Origin: Sphagnum compactum
Lineage: Eukaryota > Bryophyta > Sphagnopsida > Sphagnales
NCBI GenBank assembly: GCA_965153455.1
Contig: OZ234494.1
Location: forward strand, 21,948,001 to 22,012,000
Direction of reading: 5' to 3'
Length of the DNA: 64,000 bases
Shown: positions 36,587 through 49,568 of the stretch, one piece after another
How positions within the stretch are numbered: position 1 is the stretch's first letter
Layout: each line of letters begins with the position of its first letter
Notes under the pieces: model-generated
Told to the model about the DNA's origin: nothing
Databases searched by the model: none
Seen by the model: the letters and a program-made list of their open reading frames with translations, nothing else
Made by a program: the position numbers and the translations under genes

Positions 36587-39100
36587 AGTTTCAATTGTTT
36601 TCGTGCCCTGTTTCTGCTGGATGCTTGACTTGCCCTTCGAGCCCAATGTTGGGAGGCATTGTATTTCTTTTGCATCCCAGTAGCTGCTAGTCTTGCTGAT
36701 TCTTGAGCGGTGAACGTGGTCTCCTGGTTGGTGATTAGACAATGGGAGAAGCTTGCTGAAGAAGTGGTTGTTGCTGGCTGTTGCAGTACATGTGAATCTT
36801 CGCTACGAGGTTGTTGTGCCTGAATGAAAGAGTGTGCACATTTTGGGATTTGGTTTTCAGTTTTCGTGCTTGTTATCCTTCTACTGGAACTGTCCTCTTT
36901 TCGTAACTTTGTTGGATTTGAGCTCTTGGCTTTCTCAAGTCCTATGTTTCTGTTTAAGGCAACATTGCTGAGTTCACCGCACCGTGGTATACACCTGTAA
37001 CTGTGGATATGGTGTTCTCTCCTTCCCTGTTGCCAATATTTACGCTGCGTCTGTTCTCCAGATCCACTTCGTAGTGGATTAGATGCGAGGCGCTGGGATT
37101 CGACACCCCATTGACTGACGCATAGCCACCCCGTCTCCTTTCCGTTTTGTTTAGCGTCGCAAGTAGAGTTTTCCAGTTCTTTTCGTTTGATGTCTAGGTT
37201 ATGCTACTATTGGCACGATGAGGATGCAGTTCCGTTTTGGAAGAGAGCTTGCTCGCTGAAGTAGCCAAAACCCTCCTACTCATTCTGAGTGCGTCTTTGT
37301 TTTTCATGTAAGGCAAATGATGAAAAAGCTTTCGAATGGGTAATTTGCGCCTGATTTCTGTGATGCATACACCTTGGAGAACTGATGCCTTTTTATGTAA
37401 CCGTTATCTGGATCTTCAAGGTATGATCTCACAGCTTCTTTGGAGCTTCTTGGTTCACTAGCCCTGCCGACATGCCACGAAGGGGATAGCCAATGCCTTT
37501 ATCTCTAATTCGTCCAGTGTTAGGCACAGATTGATCTTCACTTCTCGATAGGAAGCCATCTGCAGGCTGGATTGCCGATGGTGCCATTTAGGGTGATGAT
37601 ATTTTTTAGATCCATTTTCCCCAGTTGTTTGCATATATTTCTGTTTTATTGAAAGCGGTGTCGTTGCTGTTGTGAAGCCCGAGGATGACAAAATCCCAAG
37701 ATAGGAAGTGCCGTATGACATTTAAAATCGATTCTCATTTGGCACACTGTCTTACCTACAATGGGATCTGAAGCTCCTCTTCTATGAGGAGTTGCAGAAG
37801 GCATTGTAGGTTAAAGGTCTTTGTACAAAGGGGAATCGGTGAATGATTTGTCACGGGTTTCAGAGGGTTTCTTGGAAGGGATTTTAGGGTTGCCAGTTTG
37901 TCACAGTTGTTTTCCAATGGTTTCATTGGCTTTTATAGATCTTGTGTTTTGGGGCTTTTGTGCTTTCATTTTCCAGAGCTTGTGCTGTTTTTCTTATTTT
38001 ATATCTTTCGCCCTGTTTCTAGGGATTTTTGGGTGTTTTTGTTAATGCCCAGATTCTAGGGTCTTTTGGTTTGTTTATTTGGCTTTTGGTGGTTTTTTCT
38101 TTCTATTTGCAGGGCTTTGTCTTCATCCTCTGTTTTCTTTCCCATGCAATGATGATACATAAGGGTTTCGGACTAGAGTTTCTGATCTGGTTTTGAAAGC
38201 CAGGTTGAAGAAACCACTCTTGGCTGTCTGAGCATATCATCCAGTCGAACGCTTGTTTAACTCAAACAAGCGCCACTTACCAATACCGGGAGTTCATACT
38301 ATATTCTTTGGTTTAATGGCGTTGGCGCAAGAGCATATACCATGGTAATACTGGATCACTGGGCAAGTTATCTCTTGGTCTCAATGATTCCGGGAAAGCC
38401 ATGGGAAATTTGTTCCACAATAGATCTAATCTTTTGTTTCTCTCACTACTAATCCACAGCTTTGTACGAGACATAAGAATTTTGCATATGATTTTCATAT
38501 TCATTGTGTACATACGTGATCTTCATGTGACACGTTTTCTGCTGTGTTTTATTCCTTTACTGACATCTACGACAGTGCAAATGATGTAAATACCATGATC
38601 CAACTCCTAATCACATTGAGGATTTTACAAAAGAGCTTTTTAAATCTGATGCACTGTTGCACAATTTTAGAGATCGAGCATTATGAAAATCCCAAAATCC
38701 ACACCCCTTTTTTTATCATGGAAATTATACATCACTTTCTCTCTTCAGAGAACAGGAGGTGGTATTCAAGTATGGTTTTTGGTAAAGGTGTGCGAGCCAA
38801 TGAATAAAGCTCATGGAAATTTGATGCAACAATTTGCAATATCATGTTCCCAATTCACATTGGAGGGTGATTTTTTATGTATATCACTATCTGGTAACCT
38901 TTAATTTCTCACAAGGAACATTGAACGTTTAGTGAAGAAGTAGAGCCTACCTTCAATCCAATATTAATTACTGATCATCAGTTCTGTTCACATCATCAAT
39001 CAATCTTCAATCAGCAATCGTTTGTATGTCAGCAGGCTGAAGCATTTGATACAGTACATTATGAAGACTTTGAAGAATTTGCTATAGTTATGGTGTTATA
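36587..39100. other. GC-richer then AT-rich spacer of uncertain status
   Basis: 36.6-38.3 kb has composition like 5' UTR or intron of an expressed gene, with several TTTT-rich stretches and potential splice sites, but no frame I trust. 38.3-39.1 kb is ordinary AT-rich DNA. Confidence 0.3.
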
Positions 39101-39106
39101 GGCAAG

Positions 39107-39228
39107 TGGAAGCTGAAGTAGTGAAAGTGGCAGGAAACCCAAGCTCAAGAAAGGTATGAGCAGACAATGGAAGCTGAAGTAGTGAAAGTGGCAGCAAATC
39201 CAAGCTCAAAAAAGGTAATGCAAGCAGA
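39107..39228 (+). repeat. 61-bp tandem duplication ending in splice-donor-like sequence
   Basis: tggaagctgaagtagtgaaa starts at 39107 and at 39168. Each unit reads VEAEVVKVAGNPSSRK or EAEVVKVAANPSSKK in one frame and ends AAG followed by GTATGAG or GTAATG. A duplicated exon end is possible but no gene is established. Confidence 0.6.
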
Positions 39229-40590
39229 GACAATGGGTAACGAGAAATGATATGTCTTTGAGCATTGAAGGTGCCTCAATAAGATGAGGATTACAACAAA
39301 TTGATGATAACAAACTGCAGCAGCAACCAATCCGAACCTGTACAGAGAAGCAAATGAGAGTAAATAAGCAAACTTTGACATCTGAGTAGGCAGTTAAGCT
39401 TTTTATGCTATCTAATATCAACAAATGGTGCATTACTAACTCAGAATAGGTTGTTGAGTAGAACAATACAATTGACACTATGAAGCTTAAAACTTCCTTC
39501 TGATGGCCAGGTTTGCTTATTTTTGACCTTGTGACTTATGTCTATGAATCATTTAAATTCATGTTGGCAAATTAGTTGACTATTAGAGTTTGAATTTTAC
39601 TTAGAACGTTAAAATATGTAAAACTGAATTAAATTTTTTGTACTTAGTAGGTGAAAATGAGCACTTTATTATGTGACACAAAATCATACATGGAACAAAG
39701 AAGTCAATTAAAAATGCAGAACAAAATTTTTTAATGTCTTTTTGGAAACATGTGAGAATAAAAATTGCATGGGAAAGTCTGACATAGAACCGTGCAGGGT
39801 GGAAAAAAAGCAGCCCAAAGATGCATCATCGGCCCTGGTATGCATTTTTTTCTAGAAAACACCCTTTTGTATAATGTTTTTTGTTTTGCAAATTTTCAAC
39901 AAAAGGCAAACAAAAAAGATGCTTGCAAATAGGAAATGGGATAATTTTTTAATTTTAAAATCGTGTTATTGAATGTGCCTCAATGTTGGATTTTGTTTGC
40001 ATTTGCTGCTCCCACCTCTACCACCTAGATGTTACTTCCATCATAGATGGTTTGTGATGGAAGGATTAGATCCTATCCTTGTGATCACACAACCTCCCTT
40101 CTTTCGCATTCATCACTTAAAACTACTTTGCTGTGTTGAGTTCACCACTTCTACCATGTAGTCCTCCATTCTCTTTCACCACATGGGATTTTGCAAGGTT
40201 TTGCCAGTAACTATTGAAGATGCACAATGATGAAGGTTCCTTTGGAGGTTGGTTGTTGGAGCTATGAAGTTGTGCAATTTGAACATGGATTTTAAAATCT
40301 TGAGCCCTAGAAGTTGTCGAACATTGTTGATCGCCATCATTGGCTAAACCATTACTCATCATCACCCGTGATTCATCATTCATGATTTTTTTCTTTATGA
40401 TCAATTATAAAAATATACGTCTTTGTTTTGATTGTCAATTGCAACGTTTTTTTCTTGATCATGTAATAGTTTTGGTGTTTTTGGGCAATGACCTATGTTG
40501 CCATTCCAACATCATCTTGATGTTTATAGCTCACCAAAGTTTGTTGTGGAGGTGTTGTACACATTGTAACCATAACAACCCATTGAATTT
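39229..40590. other. Spacer, no gene recognised
   Basis: AT-rich with small frames lacking motifs; nothing more can be supported. Confidence 0.4.
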
Positions 40591-40594
40591 TGTT

Positions 40595-41440
40595 TTTTTT
40601 GTTTTGGTCCATTTGAAGTTGCGAACTATGGTGTTTTGTGTTGGTGCAATCATGATGCTTGTAACTCACTAAAATGCATTGTGCACACTAGACCCATAAC
40701 ATTTGTTTTGGTCCATTTGAAGTTACAAATTCAATGTTGTAACTTGTGTTCCATTCAGTGACCACTCCATTGCCATCGCTACAAATCATCATCATCATCA
40801 ACATTTCAACGATTTCAATGGTGGTGTTACTACATATTACAAATAACAAGCCATCACAATTGCCATTTGTGATTTTTTGTTTAATTTTGGTGCATCCGAA
40901 ATTCATTGTGATATTATAATCTATCATTGTTGCCCTTTGTGATTTTTTCCTTAGGTGCATTTGAAGATTGTTATCATGTTGTTGTATTCCATTTTTATTT
41001 TATAATGGTTTTTTAATTTTTAATCTTACAAGTAACAGTCGAGTGCCATAACTTTTTTTATTGTGTTCATGGTTTCATTTTGTGTAAACTTCATGATCCA
41101 TCATCATTGTGGTGTACTGGTGCCAAAATAATAATCCAAGTCATTGCCCAAGTAACAACCCAATCATCATGGTCATCTTTGAATTTTGAGGTTTTAGACT
41201 AGTGCTTATAAGTTCATCATTGTGTTGTGTGCATTGTATAATACATTTATCGTCATCCTAACAATTCATGCCGTTATCACAAATCAACATCATAGTTCCA
41301 CCCTGTTGTTTTTTGGTTTTGATTTTTGAAAACTAAACCCCATTGTGGTGTTGTTGTGCACATTGTAGACCATTGCAATTGCCATTTGTGATTTAATTTA
41401 ATTTTTTTGATCCATTTGAAGTTCATTGTCATGCTATTGG
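40595..41440. repeat. Degenerate repeat array with 'ccatttgaagtt' phrase
   Basis: Variants of tttggtccatttgaagtt and attgccatttgtgatttttt recur near 40602, 40707, 40860, 40932 and 41376-41420, in the same orientation with irregular spacing. It is a worn array or an accumulation of related fragments. Confidence 0.45.
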
Positions 41441-42569
41441 AACCATGGCAATTTCATGATTGTCTTGTTGGTCTAAATCTTTCATTGGTTTGGTCCTTGT
41501 GAAATATTATAGGTAACAAAAATCCATCACCATCGTTTTTTTGTGATCGTGTTCTTGGTCATCTTTCTATTCGTTAACATGTCAAAATTATAGCACCCTA
41601 AAAAATTCAAATATAAATACCTTTTTGGTGACAAAATTCTTGCCATTAATGTTGTTTCCTTTAGTAATTATCCACTTAATGATATTCCTATGGGTCATAT
41701 TGAAAACTTTGAATGCAAAATTGTGGATCCAGTGGTGGCAATTAAAAACATTGAAATTGTGAAAAAAAAAAAAAACCTATTAATTGAATATGCACTTCTA
41801 AAATAATTAAGCAATGAACTTTTATGGGTTGAATCTTTGTTAGGTTTTGATGGGAAAATTATTCAGTGAAAATGTAAGATTTGGACATGAAATGATAACA
41901 AAGATCGATAACAGCTTGGTTCCAAAGTTAGATTCTTTATGGAAACATGTTGGTCATCATAAGGCTTTGGTAATCATGCCAAGGGTAAAAATGGGGGATG
42001 ATTATATTTGAAAAACAAATTTTCATGTGGCCAATGAAAAGTTGTATTTTTAAAAAGTTTTTGACATAATGTGCAACAATGATGCAATTCATGTTAATAG
42101 GAAGAAAATAAATGTGTAATTTTTTTGATTTTCCATTTTTTTACTCATGACAAATTACACAACAATGCAAAAATTGTTTGTTAATTTGAATGTTTCTAAC
42201 AATACAATGAAACATTGGTTTGATGGGGTAGGTTAGGAGATGCCAAATTATGTGTGAACAAGTTTTCAAATAAATTCAAAATTTTGTGGCTATTGGGAGG
42301 TTTCTTTCTTTAAGTACAAATGAAGTTACTATTATTGATAATTGATACTAGATCTCAATCCATGTGTATGTGATGCAAACATGGATAAGGGTGCATGTCC
42401 TCATATTTCAACACATTGTTGAAAGGGGTAATGCATACAATCTAACCTTTGTCATTACACAATCCCTTATGTAGTAACGAAGGTTAATTAGAAAGGAGGT
42501 GGGTGCAAAGGTCATTTACTTTGGTGCAAATGACCCTTTTTTTTCCTAATGGTGCCATATTAGAATGAT

Positions 42570-43640
42570 GTTTTAGTTGAAGGAGAAGCATTCTCCTTAC
42601 ATGATGGGGCACATTGTATGGCCCATAAAAGAAATCTTATAGTGCAAGCTTTGTCAAACTTGCCAATGGTGTCCAAGTTGGAGGATCTGCTCTAATCCTT
42701 GTATGCTTAGTTTTTGAGCTTCCTTAATCACCATTTGCAATTCACTAATCTTGCCAAGATCATGAAAATAAAAGGATTTAAGATTTTCAAAAATGTTAAG
42801 ATTCGGTGGATTTCAATGTTGGAATCTTTGGAATGCGTCCTAACATAGTACAAGATGAACTGATTATGAAGATGTGACAAAACAACCACTACTACAAAAT
42901 GTGGGTGTCGTTCACTAGTCCCCGTTCACTAGACCAATGAATTCATTGCTTCTTCACTTGTCCCCGTTCACTACAACCAATGAATTCACTCAAAATCCAA
43001 TGAAATTACTTGGCATACAAGGACACCTTTTGCTATAGTGAACATTAATGTTGCTCAAGCAAGGTTGAATTTCAACCTCCTTTGCGATTTTCACACATTG
43101 TTAACCTTGTCATGTATGTTGCTGTTGTTGGAGGCGATCAATGCTTTGATCAAGTTTGTTCAAGGAAAGGATATTTTCATTTGCAATTTTTGTAGCAAGG
43201 ATCGGAATTTGTCAAATTGACCTTTTCACATGATGTATTCTAATCCATTGACAAGTTACCAATGTGAACATTTCCAAGTTTTTTGTCATGTTGTGGACAA
43301 CAATTTTGCCATCACCCAAGATTGAGTAAACTAACCTTTACAACAGTATGAAAACCTTATATTTTCATATGGTTGACACTCCTATCAAACTCATATTTTA
43401 ATGTAGTTGTTGGGGCAAATCAATTTGTGTCTAGGGATAGTTTTTGAACATATGTTTGCTCAAGCAAAATGTTAAATTGTTGTTGTAATTGAAATGTTCA
43501 CGACAAAATTAAAGAAACATTTTGGATTTAGAGTTGATAAATGCCTTGGCATTGTGTATCCTCAATTTTGGATTCAACAAGATGAAGATTAGCATTTTGG
43601 ATTTTTATTTTGTTAATCATAGGGTCATCAAAAGACATTA
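42570..43640 (+). pseudogene. Broken hAT/ZBED-like transposase
   Basis: Translated pieces keep the order of the C-terminal half of plant hAT/ZBED-like transposases. At 42590-42850: YMMG, then after a 1-nt shift AHCMAHKRNLIVQALSNLPM, VSKLEDLL-stop-SLYA, and RWISMLESLE (catalytic-core RW motif). At 43038-43217: ARLNFNLLCDFHTLLTLSCM and INALIKFVQGKDIFICNF. At 43528-43590: ALGIVYPQFWIQQDED followed by a stop. The piece at 42880-43000 is inserted and repetitive, with twin cccgttcacta phrases. Multiple stops and frameshifts make it non-functional. Family assignment rests on recall of the conserved blocks. Confidence 0.6.
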
Positions 43641-46600
43641 TCATAGATTGAAAAGGGATGAACTTTCACTAGATTAGGCTTTGGAACCTTCGAATGCTAA
43701 TCTCCCAAACATGCAATAATCCATGCTTAAGTTTATTATGAAGGCACAAGTGACCAAGGTTATGGTTAAACAATTTGATATGAATCTAGTTACGAAGTTG
43801 TGGGTGACAATTACTAACAATTAATTTTTGTGTCAACATCTAAGTGAGTAGATGAAATTAACAAAAGTAACAATTATTTTTGTGTTTAGTTGAATGGAAG
43901 ATGAACATACTTTCTTCATTTTTGCATTTATGAAAGACAAATTGTGTAATCGGTTGGGGTAGCATTTGGATATGATTGTTCACATGTTTGCATAAGATTT
44001 TTTTACTCAAAAGAACTTCCCTTATGATGAAGCCATTACTAGTTGGAAATAACAAAAAGTGCAAATTAGTGCATTGCTATTTAAAAATGGGTGCTAGGTT
44101 TTGATTGATCTTTTATGTCTTAATCTTTTTGTTTTCATGATTTGGACAAGCATGGTGATGTTGTGTTCAAACATTCAAATTTCATCATGAGATTTATTAA
44201 CACTTGGGTGTGGTGGGTGGGACTATGAGTTGCATTGGGCAAAGTTTGTTATCAAACCGGGGTTCAACTCCTTTTCAAAATTTTGATGTATTATGTGCAA
44301 ATTAAAAAGGATGTTACTTTTATGTTGTTTGTGTAGCCAAATTAATCCTTTATGATGAACAAAGTAGCCACATACATGCATTCAATTTTTATAAGTGTGA
44401 GTTGGACTTAGTTTACAAAAATTGGATTTGCCATTCTAAACTTCTTTTGAAAAAAATATGTATGCCAAAACCAAAGTTAGCAAATCATCAAGGGGCCACC
44501 TATTCCTATGCCAAAATTATTAAGGAAGCCACTTTGGCAAACAAAAGGACAAGAATAATGACACTCACGCACATTTTTAAATTTATTTTTAAAAACCTTG
44601 CTTTGGTGGCTTAGATGGGCCATTTGGTGTACTATTCTTCTCATTTTATGTAACTCTAGCAACAATAATAACATAATTAAGAAAGATTATGAATGTCAAA
44701 TGTAGTAGGTTTAGGTTTGATTGATAAAACAAGAAGCATGGATATTAAAGTTTTAGTTAAACCAACCTAACATAAGGTTTAAACTTGTTCACTAAATGTT
44801 GAAACTTATCACTAATGAAACTTGTTCACACTTTGCAAAAAGAGTAGAATTTGCATCCAAGCCCTTATCATTAATGTTGAGTTTAAAATCATTCAATGCA
44901 AAACAACTACAATGACAAAGATTTATATGTGTTCGTGAAAACTAAACAAAAAAATTGTCACCAACTTTATAGGACCCAATTTTAGATTCAACTATTCAAA
45001 GAGGAAAGTGTGCAACTTGTTAAAGTGGAAAGTTGAGATTGTTGGTAAATCAATAGATCCTAATTTACCTACACAATCAAAGTTGTGGGTAGGTTCTTAA
45101 TCACACACCCACACAACACATGTGGCACAACCCAACTAAATGCTCACAACCACATTTGATGCATGTCATACAAGTTTTTTGAAATTGTGTGATTCATTGG
45201 TTAGGTCTAGAAAATGATAGTAGTGCAATATGACTTTAGTTAGACTATTCATTAGTTTTTGGTTGGTACAATAATTTCTTATCCAAGAAAGGAATTGGAA
45301 CTAATTATATAAACAAGTTTATAATGTAACCAATAAATATCAACCTATAATGAAGACATCAAGATCAAATTCAATATGAATGTAATTAGGCTTAAACCAT
45401 TTTGTGTTGGGATTAGTTGGTTCCTATTTGGAATTCAAGTCTCTCGACATTATTCCATCTCTATAAATGAAACATTCAATGAAAAGACTACAATGGAAGA
45501 TAACAACTCTTGATGTTCATAACAATATAATAATTGTAAAAGTAATGTTCCATTACAAAGAACTAAAATACCACAATTTCGATATTTAAATGGTTAAGAG
45601 CCCAAGTCCTTGTGCACTTATTGGTCACACAATATCTAAAATCAACTTTCCATTTGACGCATTCATAAAAATAAAAAACTTGTTGTCAATATACTTTTGG
45701 AAAAATTTAGAGGTTTTCTAATTTAAAATTGCTCCCATGTAAAAAAATTCAAAATATGGAGCAAGGGGTTTCAATCTACAAATAAGGAACAAACATGTTC
45801 ATAAAAATCACAATTTTTTTTTCTTCACACCTAGGCATAAGCCTATTAGACTATTACAAAATTTAAGTGCCTCTTTACTCAAGAGAACTAACTCCTCGAA
45901 ATAATTCAAGGCTCACATTCATTGGCCCAAAAAGGCTTTTTTTTTTCATCCTCTTTTTTCACAAGCCTTTTCACATACCAATCTATATTTGTGAATGTTT
46001 TCAAAACCAATATTATAACCCTTGGTTAACAAAGCTCACATTGTCCTAGTTGAACTTTTGGAATCTACTCACAAACCTCCCAAATGTATTAAGACAATTT
46101 TTTACCTTTGTACTATCAACACATTCTTTTGCAAACATAAGAAACTTTTGAACTTTTGTCTTGTTTCTTTTTTTTGTTTTTTGTGGGAGCATTCAAGTTG
46201 GTGCAATTGCACCCCTTTTCCTTTCATTGCCAATGCATTTTGGCTGATGTTGTTTTCAATCTGCAAACAAACTGTTACTTTGTGTGTACATGTAGGCAAG
46301 TTGTTGAGGAATATGCTCAGGTCTCAATTGAAACCAAATTTCAAGGGCAAGAGAAGAGACGATGGTTGTGAAAGTTTTTAGCTTTAGGAAAGTAGATTTT
46401 GTTGAAGATTCTCTACGTCAGAGCCCCAAGGCTCCGAAAGCTTCTCTTAAAACCAAACTTCAAAAATGTAAACTTATTTGGTTGATAATTTCATGAAGGT
46501 GAAGGTATATCAAGTCCTAGAAGCGCCTTCGTGAATGACACCTTATTGGCCACAACCAAACACTTGGCTTTTGGCCCATCTTGATTCTTTGGGGACTCAA

Positions 46601-46950
46601 TTGTTGGGCAATTTGTACCATTAGTGATATTAACTTCTAATTAGATAATGCAAATTGTTGACTGAGTTTCCAGTTTCCACCTTCTATCAAAAAAAGGGCA
46701 TTCCAAAGTTGTGAGCCTGGATGAGCTTGCACCTAATGGCACACAAAGTAGTCTTAAAATACATTCAACTTAATCCCTACATTCAAAATTAGCAACTTCA
46801 TGGACAAGATAATTCTTTTCTAAATTCCCTTAGTTGAATTAGACCCATGAGAACGGCTTTGAAAATTTAAGTACGCCTCTCTCATCGTGGCTCAAGGTAT
46901 TAAGTAAGAACCTTGGACTATAATGCCTTCCAACCATCCATGAAGTAAAC
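43641..46950. other. AT-rich spacer, no gene recognised, 3.3 kb
   Basis: The first few hundred bases may be more worn transposase sequence. Near 44268 ccggggttcaactcc resembles a pol III B box, without a convincing A box. A 119-codon frame at 46022-46381 has no recognisable content. Confidence 0.4.
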
Positions 46951-46956
46951 GAGGGG

Positions 46957-48185
46957 GGTGTGTCACACTGTGGCCTTGCCATTTACACAAAAAAAGTATC
47001 TTAATGAAAAAGAAGAATTATGGGAACTCAAAATATTTTACCATGCAAAAATGTAATTTTCAAAAAAATCCTCTAAAAAAAACCAAAATCCTTGAAGATA
47101 TTATACCTCTACTAGTGGGTACCCGTGACCTTCGGACACTGTGAAGTCCCCCAAAAGTGAAGGGGGGGGGGGTGGGCGGGGGCCAGCAAAAAAAGACAAA
47201 ATTATCAAATATATTTGGTTGGTTTTGAGTGTGTAGTCAAAGATATAGAAACATGATTACAATTGTTTACTTCATATCCGGCTTTATAGCCAGTTTTGGC
47301 ACAATCTTCTTGAGGAAGGTCGTCACATTTTTCTATGGAAGATCCCCACTTTGGGGACAAACAAAAAATCTTAGAAAAATAAAATAAAAAACAACACTGC
47401 TAGGGACGACCTGGGGTCGGTCCCTCCTGGCAACTACCTCCTTACTCTGAGATAAATTGCCACATGATTGTCTCCTCCATTCCATGGATGGATGACGGGA
47501 CCCCCACCCCCAATAGAAAAAAGAAAAAATTTCTCCCTTTCCCCCTCTCCCCAAAACCCAAAAAAGGAAAAAATTGGCTGCACTGATTGCAAACCGAGCC
47601 TTCCTCAGTGCCTGCCTGGAATTTTTATTGTGGGCCAATACCCCTTCATAAGAGGATGGATACCTATTGTGCTATAAATAGGGCAAAATGGGCAATTCCC
47701 TGAAACAATGAAGTTTTGCAATTTAAGAAGGGCTCGCGCCCTTCCCCCCCTCTTTGCCTTGGATGGATGGAGGGACGGATGGATGACAGGACGGATGGAT
47801 GGAAAGGATGACCGCCAACCACAACAGGACAAAACCAAGGATATTATATAAGTAGACCAGTAGCACTATGGCCACGTCCAAAACCCAAAGCATTTTCTAT
47901 CTTCCCCACGGATGAGGGGACGGATGAATGATGGGACAGACGGATGGAAAGGACGACCGGATGGAAAGGACGACGGTCGCAAGCCGACAAAACCACCGAT
48001 ATTATATATAGAGATAACTAATCTCAAGTTTCAACACAAGCCAAAATATCATCTTTCAAAAATCCTTATATAAAAATAGACCTATTATTATTACCTAGAG
48101 GCCTATTAAAATCCCTTAAGCTACTATACTCTATAATGAATCTTAACACAATATCCTTGCCTTGGTAGTGGGCAAGGCCAATAAA
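46957..48185. mobile_element. MITE-like dispersed repeat, copy split by a Helitron
   Basis: 46957-47111 matches the left half and 48015-48185 the right half of the repeat at 20397-20706, from tgtcacactgtggccttgcc to gggcaaggccaat. The two halves are in the same order and orientation as the uninterrupted copy. The break falls exactly at the Helitron ends. Confidence 0.8.
47112..48014 (-). mobile_element. Non-autonomous Helitron, 903 bp
   Basis: Read on the minus strand it starts TCTCTATATATAATATCGG at 48014 and ends CGGGTACCCACTAG at 47112. These are the TC start and CTAG end expected for Helitrons. Just before CTAG is an imperfect 7-bp stem, GTGTCCG/CGGGTAC, with a 7-nt loop; two of the pairs are G-T. 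Host bases are A on the 5' side and T on the 3' side with no target duplication. The host sequence on both sides matches the uninterrupted repeat copy at 20397-20706. There is no Rep or helicase frame, so it would need a helper. The interior contains GGATGGA tandem phrases and a G-run near 47161-47181. Confidence 0.85.
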
Positions 48186-49194
48186 TTAAATTGTGTACCA
48201 GCATATGATGTTTTTTTTTTGCTTGTGAATCAATCGTTTGAGGTTCACGACAAGTGATTATGAAAAGTCTTCAACAAAGGACAAATTGGATTGTCATACG
48301 TTGTGTTCTCTTAGTATTTTGTACATGAAAAATGTTTGCCACAATAGTCTGATCAGAAATCACTGTTTTCGAATGATTGTACATGCTAAGAGATTTGTCT
48401 TCATGGGCATGATCTTATGTATTATGACATGCCCAAAGAAAACACTAACATGGAATATTTACAATGAAAACGTGTTTCTTTGTCCACACACCATCTCCCT
48501 CCTGCACAATGCACTGGTGGGTTGCTGGGTCACTCACATAGTCCAATGGTCTTTCCTTTTCTAATCTTTAAATCCAAACCAATTCCCAACAAACCCAATA
48601 ATTACAAGGCCTTTCTCTCCATGAGATTGAAAGAATTCTCTTGTTACTTAGGTTATGGAAATCATCCCTTGAGTGTTTTGTCCAGATGAATATGCTGTGT
48701 GTGTATGCATGACACTACTTAAATAGTCATGGTATTTGTATGTGTGAACATTAACAAATTCATGTGATGAGAAAAGGTATGACTTACCTCTTCAACTAAA
48801 CTACCATACCTACTACTACTAATGTTTGGCACTTCTTTTGCTAAATATTTACAAAAAAATGAGGTTAGGCAGTTTCAAATTCAAATTTTCGTTAGTTGAG
48901 GAACAATACGCAGAGTACACCTTTTGTTTGGGTGTAAGGTATTCTTCCCAAATATTCTCATAATCAACTTGAATTTGCATGTAATCAGGTGCAATTTGCT
49001 AAAACATGTGCATACACTAAAACAGGTGCCTACATTCTTTTTGACTTAGAATACAGAATATAACAGACTGTGAAGAAGCATGACCCCAAGTGCGGGTCGA
49101 TTAAACTTTTGAAGGTCGAGTGATTCTATAACCATACTCTTTGTTCCCATGTTCCCCACAACAGCAAGTAACCATTCAGTAAAGCAGCACATTA
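48186..49194. other. AT-rich spacer, no gene recognised
   Basis: Two overlapping short frames near 48238-48689 have no recognisable motif. I see no other structure. Confidence 0.4.
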
Positions 49195-49568
49195 GAGTTT
49201 ATCCGTAAATTCACACGATTAGGGGGCAAGATGGGCCAGTTTCAGCATAATAGGGCATCAAATGTGTAACTGGGAATGAAAATTTTACAAAATGAAATAA
49301 CTGGGGCCCGAATTAGTTTTTCCACAAAATTTTGGTGGTAAACTGAGTTTCATCCTGTCTTTCCTTTTTGCCTGAGCGCCTCCACTGCTGCTACATATAT
49401 TTTCACTGCTCCTTCCTGTTCAGCTAGTATAATAACTCTCGAACCTTGTGCATTAAATGCTGACTTTCAGCATTTCATACCGAGATTTAATCAAATTTCC
49501 TTACGTTGCGGATTACCACTGAAAGAGGGGATAGGGGGTGAAGGACAGGTGACTTTATGGATAACTTT
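49195..49568. mobile_element. MITE-like element A (inverted relative to copy B)
   Basis: 49325-49565 is similar, in reverse complement, to about 62815-63070, with shared phrases such as ctgagtttcatcctgtcttt, gcgcctccactgctgctaca and gaaagaggggataggggg. Ends resemble each other as inverted repeats: agtttatccgtaaa at 49195 and the complement of tttatggataact at 49556. It has no coding content and sits about 275 bp upstream of the fructokinase start. Confidence 0.6.

Noticed and set aside
37458-37721. 87-codon minus frame that looked briefly like retroelement polyprotein
   Set aside because: No reverse transcriptase, RNase H or integrase motif; no flanking LTRs seen.
44210-44285. tRNA gene candidate with B-box-like ccggggttcaactcc
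   Set aside because: No acceptor stem, anticodon arm or clear A box could be paired by eye.
46022-46381. 119-codon + strand frame
   Set aside because: Cys/Phe-rich AT-biased translation with no motif, splice support or family.
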